A stretch of 64,000 bases of DNA, from assembly GCF_008831285.2 (NCBI RefSeq), contig NC_045143.1:4845503-4909502 (forward strand), written 5' to 3'. Below are positions 38,739 through 51,800 of this stretch, piece by piece. A program made the position numbers and the translations under genes. This stretch comes from Nymphaea colorata. Lineage: Eukaryota > Streptophyta > Magnoliopsida > Nymphaeales > Nymphaeaceae. Under the pieces are notes generated by a model. It did no database searches. It saw only the letters and a program-made list of their open reading frames with translations, and was not told the origin of the DNA. Each line of letters opens with the position of its first letter. The first letter of the stretch is position 1.

Positions 38739-41700
38739 TTTTTCCTAGATTTTTCTCTAGGAATAATCTTTAAAGTTTATGGGTCGCGTTTTTTTGGTCG
38801 GAGAAGCTGGATAATGCAATTTCAGAAATAGCTAAAAAACTGACGGGAAAGAAGCGTGAATTACTCCTTTAGGGCTACTGATGTTAGTAGTCCTTGAACG
38901 TAATTATCTTTTATTATTATTATTATTATTTTTAAATGATTGGAAAGACAAGCAGAGGTCATCGGCGGTCAGCAGGCAAAGTAATCAAGCGGAAAGTCGA
39001 TGGAGGTTATATGTCGTTTGCAATCCTTATTTCGTTGCCTAATTTTGATAACCTATTCGTTTTACAAATCACATCGTCTGATTTAATGAGCTGGCTTGTA
39101 GAGACCAGGTTCATACGCGCAGATAGTTTGCTTTTTGTTTTTCCTCGTTCTTCGAAAGTTTTTGTGGATGATTCGTTTTGTGCTGAAATAAAGTTTGTCT
39201 TAGTTGACCATGATTGTGAGACACTTTGTTTTTTAAGCCTAGAAATTGACTTTTTTCCCGCTTGTATGTCAGTCATAAATGCTGTTAGCTTTTCAGTACC
39301 TTGAGATACTCCCACTTTCTTTTTTATGTAGCTGACTATTGCTTATAATATGTTTCTTTTAACAGATATTGGCATTCTTCGTAAGATTAGAGACAGAATC
39401 CAACATTACCCAACTAGAAAGAATTATGGATATTGAGTGAACCTAATGCTAGATCCTGGATAGAATTGCATTTAGTAAATATCAACATAAAGGATTTGAT
39501 CGTAGTTGAAATACTTCTGTACCATCAGAAGGGAAGTATTCCTTAGCACTAAACACTAAACCGTGAAGTTTTAAGGTCAAAAGGTTCCAAAAGTAGTTGC
39601 AATCTTTTCTTTGTTTCTTCAAAAGAAAAGCGCATGAATATTTCGTCTTCTCTGTTAGAAAATTAGACTTGTTTCCTTCAAAATGGAAATCCTAACTCAT
39701 CTTTACAAGCAATCTTGCATTCCCAAAAAAATTGTTGTATTTGAAGTTTTTTTCTTTTAATTTTTACGAATTAAAAAGTTAGGGCGATTGGCATAGGTAA
39801 GAAGGGCTTGCACAAGAGCGAAAACATGACAATGCATGTAGTCCCATATCCTAAGGTTATATCCATGAAATGTTGGGGCCGAGACACTTTGTATAAGACC
39901 AGTTCTTTACTTCCATTGGATATGTTTCTGCGCTCAACCAAACAGAAGGCAGAGGTTGTGCAAAATGACATTAGACATCTCCATTCTAGTTGCTGTACGG
40001 GAGTTCCTTCAATCTGTATTGGTGTGGACTTATGTTTGCAAGTAAACAATATCTTGTGCTTGGTGGATAATGAAATCCATGATTATTAGGCTAAGAAAGA
40101 TATGGTTCCATGTATTGCTCAACTATTGCCCCGTCGCAAGACTTAAATCGGATATCTCCATTTACTAGTGCATCACAATTGGAGTATATCTTGCCCATTG
40201 CATGGCTCTTGATAATCGTCATCTGGAGCCATCTGTTGGTGCAAAAGCTGAAATATATTCTTCTAGATTTGCAGCGAGACTGTTTGTGATTGTCCTTACT
40301 CCTTAGCAATGAATGAGAAGTGTTTATTTTTTTGAATTCTCTTTTGACATTTGATTATGTTAAGAGTTCTGCGTGAGAATAACAGTATGCACATCTGTAG
40401 ATATCTAACTAGCTTCCGTATAAACCATACCATGCTACTATTTGCTTGAATCATGTTTTTTTGTTGAGAATAATGTTTGGATACCATGCCAGAGTCCTGC
40501 TGAAAAGAAAAACTTGCAGGATGAGGCTCCACGATTTGAGATTTTGCATGACAAGTTCTGGAAGGATAATGAACCATTCCAGATTATTGGTGGTGATGTC
40601 CACTATTTCCGTATTCCTCCAGAGGTAAGTTATTGGTTATTTGGTTATCCTGAAAACAATTGCACAAATTTTTGCCATTCCATTTCCAATTATCACACTT
40701 TCTTCATATAAATAATCTTGGATGCTATGTACGCCTGCTTTTATTGTCATGTTAGTAACTAGTGCAGTGATGAAGAATTGAAAGACTTCGTTGTAAAAGT
40801 TTCATGATGTCCAGAGAAAACTTGGACTTTTGCTTTGTGCTGGCACTTGGCAATGTCAAAATATTCAAGACTTTTAAGTAAAATAATTGCATCCTTTTTT
40901 CTTCTTTTGCATTTTTGTCATATCATGCCCTGCACATGTATGATATATCGCCATCTGAATGTTGTTTTTCATTTTATTCCTTAACGTAAGGTGCATCTAG
41001 GATTTGTTATTCATTTATTAATCCTTGCTTGCTCTCCTCACTTCCTCATGAATTTATGTGCAAATTCTGCTCTTGTAGCCAAAAAGTCACGCACTTTGCT
41101 TACTTTGTATGTCACACTTTCAGCTTCCCAAATCCTTTTGTAGCACAAAATGATCAGCTTTCCACATTCTGTTTCCTATGCTGTTTCTTCCTACATCTTC
41201 ATGATGTGTATAGTGCAACTATGCAGAGTTATTATTCAAGAATATTTTATCAGGTTATAATATGTTATCAGGTTATACCATCTTAAGACATTACTGGTAG
41301 ATGTTTGATGTTGCTTTATTCATGGAAATGTCGTTTCATCTTGTTAGAATATGTTGTTATGGGAACCGGGTCCATATCTGGACCTGGTTCTATGGGGCGC
41401 GGGTACCGAGGCGGGCTCGGTACCCTAGGCGGCTTCTCCTCTCTCCCTCTTTATATTGTCACTTGTGTTTAGTGTTGAATTAAGTGAAATATATTTTTCT
41501 CTCTCCTAGGGTTGCGGTGAGCCCCTAGGTCAGAGCCTCCCCGTGGTTTTTCACCTCTCTCTGAGGTTTTCCACGTAGATTGTGTGTTTGTTCTCCACTC
41601 TCTCTCTCTGTGGTTCGTGTTTCTACATGGTATCAGAGCCAGCGGAGTTGGAGAAGCGTTTTTTTCCGAGGATCGTCAAGTTCTTTCGTTGCCCGACGCC

Positions 41701-44700
41701 GTTGAAGTTCCGGCGCCGCTGCTGCCCGTCTGACGTCGCCCTGCTCTGCCGCCGCTGTCCTTTGTTCCGCCGCCGCCGTCCTCTGTTCCGGCGCCGCTGC
41801 TGCACTTGTGACGTCGCCCTGCTCTGCCGCCGCCGTCCTTTTGTTCCGCCGCTGCCGTCCTCTGTTCCGCCGTCCTCTGTTGCGCCTCCGCGGTCCTCCG
41901 TTTGGCCCGTTCTTTGTTTCTGCCACCGTGGGTGGCCTCTGTGCTGCGCCGTCGCCTGCTTTCCGTTGCCGCTGCCTCATTCCCGCCGCCGTCGCCGCTG
42001 CCTCCTTCCCGTCGCCGTTGCCTCTTGTTGCTGTGTGCTTGTTTGTGATGGCAGAAGCGATGGGGACTCAAAAAGATGCCGTTCTTGACACGGGCAACGC
42101 CTCCAAGACTGAGAACGTGCCGCTCCAGGTCACCTCCATCCGTCTGACCAAGGACAATTACCTATCTTGGTCTGCCGCTCTCGAGATTGGGATTACTAGC
42201 CGTGGGCGTCTCTCTTACATCACTGGCGACAAACCTGCGCCCATCAAATCTGATCCTCAATGGGCAACGTGGGCGTTGGAGGACAGCCAAGTGAAGGTGT
42301 GGATTATCAGCTCCGTGTCATCCGATATCCAGCCCCTCATTCTGCGGAAGCCGACCTCTTTTGATATGTGGACTGTGCTTGCCAAGATGTATGGTCGCAA
42401 GAAGAGACATCTGCGTACCTATCAGATTAAACGCAGTATTTACTCTCTGACACAGGGTGATTTGTCTGTTGCTGCCTTCTATGCTGCCCTGAAGACCAAA
42501 TGGGAGGAGCTAGATTATCATGTGACTGATGAGTGGACGTGCGGTTCAGATCATTCCCTCTACTGGGAAAAGGAATGGATGGACCGTACGTTTCTGTTTT
42601 TGAGAGGCCTGCGGGATGAATTTGAGTCTATTCGTAGCCAGATTCTTAATGGTGATGAGATTCCGGGGATAGAGGAAGTATATGCTCGTGTTGAGTCTGA
42701 AGAACAACGTCGCCAGGTGATGCATCTTGACACCGGTCATGGCCCTTCTGCCTTTGTCAGCCGTGCCTCAGGGACTGGGCAGCGTCCTGCCCGACATTGC
42801 ACTCATTGCCACAAGTTGGGGCATTCGGTGGATTTCTGTTGGGATCTTCACCCCGAGAAGAGACTGGTCAGAGGTCGTCCTCCCTCTGGCAAGCGTAGCC
42901 CTACTGTGTCTGATTCCAGTCAGAGCAATTCTTCTAGTGGTGCAAAGTCCAAGTTGTCTCCTGCTCAACTCAAGGAGCTACAGGCGTACATCAGCCGTCT
43001 ATCTACTACCCCTGAGGAGTCCTCCACGTCTGAAGGGGCTCAGCTAGCCCAAGCCCTCGTTGCCTCGACTGATCAAGGTAACCCTTCTCTTGGTGATTGG
43101 ATTGTTGATAGTGGAGCCACTCACCACATGACAGGGGACTCTAAACTCTTTCAAGAATATCAACTTTCCTCTGGCAAGCAACGCGTGTCTATGGCAGATG
43201 GGTCTTCTATCTCTGTGGCTGGGAAAGGGAGCTTGTCCCTGCTGAACAAATACCATCTCCATAATGCCCTGCATGTTCCAAATATTCCTGTGAACTTACT
43301 CTCTGTCAGCAGTATTACTAAAGAATTAAACTGTAATCTAATTTTCTCTGCTGATCATTGTTCCCTGCAGGACTTGGTGACGGGGAAGAAGATTGGGATT
43401 GGTTCGGTTACTGATGGGCTCTACAGGCTGCCGGTACAAGTTGCTTCAGCGTTGATTTCTGCCACGAGTGGTCACTTGTCTGGTGTGAATGATAGATCTA
43501 CTGTTCTGCGATGGCACGAGCGTCTTGGACATCTCCCCTTCCAGTTAATAAAGAAGTTGTTTCCTCATTTGTTTGCTTCTGTCTCCATTGACTCATTCGC
43601 TTGTGAAGTGTGTCAATTGGCTAAACATGTCAGGGCTTCATACCCTATTTCTTTGAATAAATCCACTCATCCGTTTGCCTTAGTTCATTCCGATGTTTGG
43701 GGTCCTTCTGGAGTACCCACGTGTGGTGGTTGTCACTATTTTTTGACGCTTATTGATGATTACTCTAGATGTACGTTCGTGTACTTGTTGCGAGAACGTA
43801 GTGAGGTTCCAGCAGTTGTGAAAAACTTTGTTGCCTTTGTTGAGACTCAATTCCATACTACTGTTCAAGCTTTCCGTACGGATAATGCACGAGAATATGT
43901 CTCCCAATCCCTTGATGAATTCTTGAAAGGAAAGGGTATTGTTCATGAAACCTCTTGTAGTTATACCCCTCCTCAGAATGGTATAGCTGAACGTAAAAAT
44001 CGTCATCTATTGAATGTTACCCGGGCCATTATGTTCCAACGTCATGTCCCGAAGCGGTATTGGGGTGATGCACTTCTCACTAGTGCACATCTCATTAACC
44101 GTATGCCTACTAGAGTGCTGGATGGTCAGTCTCCTTATTCTACCCTGTGGCCTACTCAGAATCCGTGGCCTCTTACTCCTCGTGTCTTTGGGTGCAGTTG
44201 TTTTGTGCATAATCATAGCCCTACTCTCAAAAAACTTGATCCCCGGTCTATTAAAGGAGTTTTCTTGGGGTACTCTTCCACTCAGAAGGGGTATAAATGT
44301 GTGGATCCCACTACTTCCAAAGTATATGTTTCGAGGGATGTCACATTTCATGAATATGAGTCGTATTTTCCGGCGAATACTCTTCAGGGGGAGTGTCTTG
44401 GGAACAAAGGGGAAGAGTATTCCTCTAATCAGCTGATTCAGTTTATGGAGTTTTTGGATTACAAGGTTAGTCCCAGTGTGATTGACACGATCACGGTCAG
44501 TAATGAGAAGGGCAGTCATATGGAAGAGGTCACGGTGGATGCTCAGCCCACTGTTGCCCGGGATCACTTGTTTGGCAAGGTTTATGTCAGAAAGGAGAAA
44601 GCTACTGTGGAAGATGTTGGTGATGAGGATAGAACCAATCCCAATCTTGTGATCTCCCCGGATGACCCAAGTCCATTGAATGAAGAGCTCCCTATTGCTT

Positions 44701-47700
44701 TGCGCAAAGGCACCAGGTCATGTACTTCTCACCCTATTCAGAGATTTGTTTCTTATGCTAAGCTCAGTACAAATTACAAATGTTTTATCACAACCTTATC
44801 CAAAGTTGTTATTCCCAGGTCGGTGGATGATGCTAAGGATGATCCCAAGTGGTTACATGCTATGACGGAGGAGATGGGTGCGTTAGCTAAGAACAAAACA
44901 TGGGAAGTTGTTGATATCCCTAAAGGGACACACTTAGTTGGCTCTAAGTGGGTTTACAACGTGAAGTACAAACCTGATGGCACTGTAGATCGATATAAAG
45001 CTCGTCTGGTTGCAAAGGGGTTCAGCCAGAAGTATGGGATCGACTATCTTGAGACCTTTGCCCCTGTTGCAAAGTTGAAGACTGTGAGGGTTATTCTTGC
45101 TCTTGCTGTGCACAAGAAGTGGCGCATGGACCAGCTTGATGTTAAAAATGCGTTCTTGAACGGCCATCTGGAGGAAGAAGTCTATATGAGCATGCCTCCC
45201 GGGTATGTTCAAGAGGGAAAATGTTGTCACCTCAAGAAAGCTTTGTATGGCTTGAAGCAGTCGCCTAGAGCTTGGTTTGAGAGACTAAGGATCGTTATGA
45301 AGTCTACTGGGTACAAGCAAGGAAATGGAGATCATACCCTATTCATAAAGCAGAGAGATGGTCTGGTGAGTCTTCTCCTTGTCTACGTTGATGATATGAT
45401 TGTCACGGGCAGTGATGAAGAAGAAAACAGAAAGATGAAAGAGAGATTAGCTAAAGAATTCGACCTCAAGGATCTGGGTAAGCTGAGATACTTTTTGGGG
45501 ATAGAAATTGCTCGATCAGAGACAGGGCTGGTTATGAATCAAAGGAAGTACACTCTTGACTTACTAAAGGAGACAGGTAAACTTGGTTGTAGGCCCTATC
45601 TTACTCCTATGGAGTCGGGAACTAAGATAAGTATCAAGACGGGCACCACTCTGGATGAGGAAGGAAAAGGGCGATATCAGAGGCTAGTCGGTAAGCTTAT
45701 CTATCTTACTCTAACTCGCCCTGATATCACATATGCGGTAAATGTGCTAAGTCAATTTATGCATGCTCCCACAGATTGTCATTGGAAGAGTGCAGAACGA
45801 GTGTTGGGGTATCTAAAGAATGACCCAGGAAAAGGGCTGCTGTATACTCGACAAGACAAACTTACTATTGAGGGCTACTCAGATGCAGATTGGGCAGGTT
45901 GTACTGACACAAGGAGGTCTACTACAGGGTATTGTATCTTTCTTGGAGCTAACCTAGTTGTTTGGAGAAGTAAGAGGCAAGAAGTATGTTCGAGGTCTAG
46001 TGCTGAGGCTGAGTACAGGGCTGTTGCAATGGGGGTTACAGAGATGCTGTGGCTGAAGATTCTTTTGACTGATATTGGTGTGGAACTGGGAGATAAAATG
46101 AAGATGTACTGTGACAACAAATCTGCGATTAATCTTGCCAATAATCCAGTTCTACATGACAGGACCAAACATGTGGAGATTGACCGTCATTTTATCCGGG
46201 AACGCATTGACTCAAAGGAGCTGATTCTGCCATATCTGAAGTCTGAAGATCAAGTTGCAGACGTCCTAACTAAAGGGCTTTGTACTTCTTTATTTGAAAA
46301 GAATGTTAGCAAGCTTGGCATGTTTGACATGTATGCCAAGCTTGAGGGGGAGTGTTAGAATATGTTGTTATGGGAACCGGGTCCATATCTGGACCCGGTT
46401 CTATGGGGCGCGGGTACCGAGGCGGGCTCGGTACCCTAGGCGGCTTCTCCTCTCTCCCTCTTTATATTGTCACTTGTGTTTAGTGTTGAATTAAGTGAAA
46501 TATATTTTTCTCTCTCCTAGGGTTGCGGTGAGCCCCTAGGTCAGAGCCTCCCCGTGGTTTTTCACCTCTCTCTGAGGTTTTCCACGTAGATTGTGTGTTT
46601 GTTCTCCACTCTCTCTCTCTGTGGTTCGTGTTTCTACACATCTGATTGAATTATTAAGCTTATGGATTGCTGTACTTTACTGTACATTATTCCGTCCTAC
46701 ATACGTGTTCTATTAATAGTCTGAAATTTTGTAGATTTGTTGTTTACTTGTTTGTGTATGTTATTTTTTTCAAAATTCATTATTCCACCATTTGCAGTAT
46801 TGGGAGGATAGGCTTCTTAAGGCAAAGGCTATGGGTTTGAATACCATTCAGACCTACATACCATGGAATCTTCATGAGCCACAACCGCATCAGTTTGTGT
46901 TTGATGGAATAGCAAATATTGAAGCATTTCTGAATCTTGCATACAGACTAGGGTTTCTTGTGATGCTCCGTGCTGGACCTTATATATGTGCAGGTGAGCC
47001 TTACATCTGAAACTGGATACTAGGTTACAAAAAACTGAATATTTTAATGCTTATGCATGTGAGCACCTTTATATTATGATTATTCAAACTTAAGAAAGTT
47101 GATCAAGCCTCTCTCTCTCTCTGTCGCTCTTTTTTCCTTTTCTTGTGAGTCATGGAAAGTTTCTCTTGATTACAAAAATTGTTGTATATGAAATGACAAA
47201 GGAATCATGATACTATTTTGGGTAAAGTTTCAGTTCTAACAAGCAGTGGGAACAAATCGTAAGAAATAGTTTGACAAAGACAAGCAATTAAATAAGCAAC
47301 AATATCAAACTGTATATGTGACACTGTCACATACATCGTGTACGGTATTATGTGGCGAGGAATTTCTCGGGTATAATACGACAAAGTTGTATATCTCGAG
47401 AATATCTCGGCAATTTTTTTAAAACTTTAAAACATTTCCTTTGCCTATTTCGTCCAGAATGGTAATGCTTTAAATCCTGAAAATTATAAAAAAAATAAAA
47501 ATTAATAAAAAATATGAAAAACGTGTATTATACGTGTTATTTTTTATGTTTTTTTATTATTTTTTGGCGTTTTTTTAAAAAAGACATGTCTAATTGTCTT
47601 TTTATATGGCTGACTTATTTCTCAGGTATTATACGTGTTTTTTTTTTGAATAATATGCGTAAGTTGGTAATAAGAGCAAGAAAATTATAAGTTATTATCA

Positions 47701-48772
47701 CAACTGTATTTTAGTGTAATATAAATTGCTATCCATGCTAACTATAGGGTCTTTTTTTCCAATGCGAGTATGGCCAACCGGATCTCATGTCCATGTGGCA
47801 TGAATAGAATATGTATTCTCACAATAATCTATTCAAGGTGCAAAAATCTTCGTTGAAAGCTTAATAGGGAGGTCGTGGTATGTTTCCTTGCTTGAATTCT
47901 TAAATAAGGTGCAGCTTCTTCTTTGATGCTCACTGGCAGACTGGCAGCAGCAACCTCAGACTTGCTTCACCTTATTGAAATCCCATATATTTTTTCAGCA
48001 AATCTGTGTGAGTTTCTTATGCAACACCCCTGAAATTAAGTCTCGTATTGAAGATTGTGAGAGATGTTCAAGGGGCTTATAAAAGGGGGTCATTAATGAG
48101 ATGATTGTTCTGGTTCCTAACCTTTTTGGGGCTGGAGCCGAAACTACTAGGGACCGGGTTGGGATCTGCCAAACTAGGAACCCGAGCCCAGGAGTGGGTC
48201 TCTGATTGTTATAGTGATATCAGAGCCGGTTCAACACTCGGACCTAGGGTCTTACATGCGCGGACAAGTGTGCCTTAAGGGGGGTGGATTATAACACCTC
48301 AGAAATTCGGTCCAGTATTGAAGATTGTGGGGGATCTTCAAGGGCTTATAAAGGGGGGTCATTATGAGATGATTGTCCTGGTTCCTAACTTTTTTGGGGT
48401 TGTAGTCAAAACTGCTAGGAGGCGGGTTGGGTTCCATCGAACCCGGAACCCGAGCCCAGAAGTAGGTATCTGGTTGTTACATCTTATGGAGAAAGGCAAC
48501 TTTTCTAAATTTGCTTTCCGTTTGACTAGCTGGAATACCCCTAATTGGATGGTCACTTCATTCATCAAGGTGCCATATCATTGAAAGAATTTTTTCCTTC
48601 AGAAAGTTATTTTTTATTATGAGTGACAATTTGTCCCATTGGTAATTAGATCCTTTCTGCTGGATTTCATGATTGGGCAATAATTTAAATATGGTAACTG
48701 GTAAGCTATGTCATATGGTATTGGTGTGGGTGTGGAGACTTTCGGAAAAACTTGGGTACAATGACATGGCCA

Positions 48773-48809
<37 letters not shown>

Positions 48810-51800
48810 TGCGTTAGGGTGAAAACACTCAAACAGAAAACAAAAATAAACACCTGATAAAAGCAACAGACGAACAAAGTTCAAAAATCAGTTGTAATTG
48901 CCAAATCAGTTCATATTCATATGATTAAACAACACCAACAGATAAACATAAACAAAATCTGATAAAGACAAGTGACAGACAAACTTAAGGATAAGATTAT
49001 AAGTGCCAAATAAGATCATATTTATATGGTAAAAACACTATCAGACTTCAAGATTACATGGTCAGCAGATAAGTAGTAAAAATGTAAACTAGGAACCTCA
49101 TATTTGCTGAATAATGATGCAGTTGCACACAAGTCACAATATCATGTCCGTGTGTTTAGTGTTCACAGTCCACAGTTATTGTAAGAATCTTTGCTTATGC
49201 ACGTCTCTCCGTCTGAAATCTGCTAGAATGAGAAGAAGAAGTAGAAGAGAAGACAAATGGAGAAAGAGAGTCACCGGCAGTTTTAGCCGTGTGATCCTTA
49301 AGCTATATTAAAGAATAAACCTAATCAGGTTATAACAAAATGTACACAAATTATATAACATTTACAGATGTGCCACCGCCTAGTATGTTTAGGCGTGTGG
49401 ATTAGAAAACAAGTGGATCGGGTCTGAATAGACCCGAACCTCCATACGCTAACAGCCTCCCTCAAGTTGTGCATGAGATTTGACCATGCATAACTTGTTC
49501 TTCAAGTCCCAAAAATGCTGCCCTGTGAGTCCTTTAGTAAAGATATCAGCTATCTGTTCACTGGTGGATATATAAGTAGGCACGATCTCGGCTTCTTCAA
49601 CCTTCTGACGGATGAAGTGTTGATCAATCTCTATGTGTTTGGTACGATTATGCAAAATGGGATTGAAGGCAATTTTTATTGCACTTTGATTATCACATAG
49701 TAATGATGATTGGGCAATAGGAAGATTAAGCTCTCCAAGCAAATGTCGTAACCATGATGCTTCAGCGGTCCCTGCAGCCATTGCTCTATACTCTGCCTCA
49801 GTGCTGGATCGTGCAACAGCACGCTGCTTTTTACTGCTCCAACAGATGAGATTAGAATCAAGAAAAAGACAGAAGCCTGAAACTGATCGTCGATCATCGG
49901 GATCGCCTGCCCAGTCTGCATCAGTATATGTATATATGCTATGTCCAAGAGAAAGATTGGGGCATTTTGTGTAGACTAGTCCATCTCCAAGAGAAGCTTT
50001 GAGATACCGCAATATCCGCTTAGCGGCATCCATATGTCCTTCTGTGGGGGCATGCATGAACTGAGAAATCTGATTTACAGCATATACTATGTCTGGGCGA
50101 GTAAAAGTGAGGTATTGTAACATACCAACAATGCTGCGATAGAATGTAGGATCGGAATATGCTGCAGTTCCATCAGATGAAGTCAACTTAGTGTTTAGAA
50201 CACTAGGAGTAGTTATGGGTTTGCAATTAGTCATGCCTGCCTTGTCCAAAACATCTAGGGTATACTTGTGCTGCGTAAGAGTCAATCTATCATTTGTCCT
50301 GTCAAGCTCAACACCCAAAAAATACCGTAATTCGCCAAGATCCTTCATCTTGAATTCTTGCTTCAACATATTTTTAACATAGGATATATGTGATGTCGAG
50401 TTCCCAGTGATAACAATATCATCAACATATATAAGCAACCAAGTGGTAGCTTCTCCGGAATGATAGATAAACAAAGAGTGATCGAGAGAGCTTTGGAGAA
50501 AACCAACTTGTTGTATATGATGAGAAAAACGATCGAACCATGATCTAGAAGCTTGCTTCAACCCATATAGAGATTTTTGTAATTTACAAACCCATTGTTG
50601 AGGATCATGAGTAGTATAGCCAGGGGGTTGCTCCATGTAGACCTCCTCCTTAAGAATCCCATGAAGAAATGCATTTTTAACATCTAACTGATAAAGAGGC
50701 CACCCATATGAGACTGCAAGAGAAATAATCACGCGTATTGTTCCCATCTTGATGACTGGACTGAATGTTTCATCATAATCTTCCCCATATTGTTGAGTGA
50801 ACCCGCGTGCCACAAGATGCGCCTTATGTCGATCAATGCTACCATCTGGCTTATATTTCAGCTTGTAAACCCACTTAGAACCTACAACATTCTTAGTATT
50901 TGGACGAGGAACAATCTGCCAAGTTTGACATTCATGTAAGGCTGCCATTTCCTCATTCATAGCTTCAACCCAACATTTTTCCTTACTCGCATGGTGATAA
51001 GATTTTGGTTCCACCTTTTTGTTGACTTCTGTCATAAACAACTGAAAATCCAAAGAAAAAGTATTATAGCTCACCCATCCATCAATAGGATGTCTCACGC
51101 GTTGTGACTGGCGTGGAACTGCGGTAGGTTCTGCCGTAGGAACTGATCGCCTAGAATACACCAGGCTTGAAAATCGATTATATGGAGGTGGATCATTGGG
51201 TTGAGGAAATGGAGGCACGCTGTCCAAGGAGCTACTGACAGGTGTTTCGGGTTCATTAACAGCTTGCTCCTTGTGTTCATTCAACTTTTCCGCCCCTTGT
51301 CTTAAGATTTCAGCATGTAACCAAGTATCATAAACCTCATTTTTGTCCTTGAGTGTTAAAGAAGTTGCCTTGGAGTCCTGTAACCTGCTTTCATCAAAAA
51401 CAACATGCCGTGAAATATGTACACGCCCAGTTTTAGGGTTGTAACACCTATAACCCTTGTAATTTTCTGCATACCCTATAAATCTGCACAAAACAGCACG
51501 ATCTTGAAATTTGTTTCGTAAGGAAACATCAACATGTACATAGCACACACATCTAAAAACACGTAAATCTTCATAACACGGCTGTTCTTGATGTAATAGA
51601 AAAAATGGAGATTTTCCATCAAGCAAAGCCAATGGCAGTCGATTTATAACATGAACAGCTGTATGAAAAGCCTCGGTCCACAATGTCATAGGTAAGTCTG
51701 TGTCATGCATCATGCTAAGGGCGCTTTCAACAATATGCCTATGTTTCCTTTCAGCAATTCCGTTTTGCTGAGGTGTATGCGGGCATGAAGTTTGTCTAGT

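Larger units (their letters stand above)
41342..46638 (+). mobile_element. Copia-1: complete, young Ty1/copia LTR retrotransposon, sense to host gene
   Basis: A 5297-bp element in beta-galactosidase intron 2. It has 286-bp LTRs at both ends, a tRNA-Met PBS touching the left LTR, a single Gag-Pol frame, a polypurine tract touching the right LTR, and a perfect 5-bp target duplication CATCT (41337-41341 and 46639-46643). The order protease, integrase, reverse transcriptase, RNase H defines Ty1/copia. The LTRs differ at one base, so the insertion is recent. All parts needed for autonomous movement appear present. Confidence 0.98.

Noticed and set aside
41808..42047. Upstream extension of the Copia-1 Gag-Pol frame (1516 codons in total)
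   Set aside because: The extra 80 codons encode low-complexity sequence from the GC-rich leader repeat; ATG 42048 gives a normal copia Gag start.
41676..42071. Antisense Arg/Gly-rich frames in the Copia-1 leader
   Set aside because: They are reverse-strand shadows of the 78-bp GC-rich repeat with no protein character.
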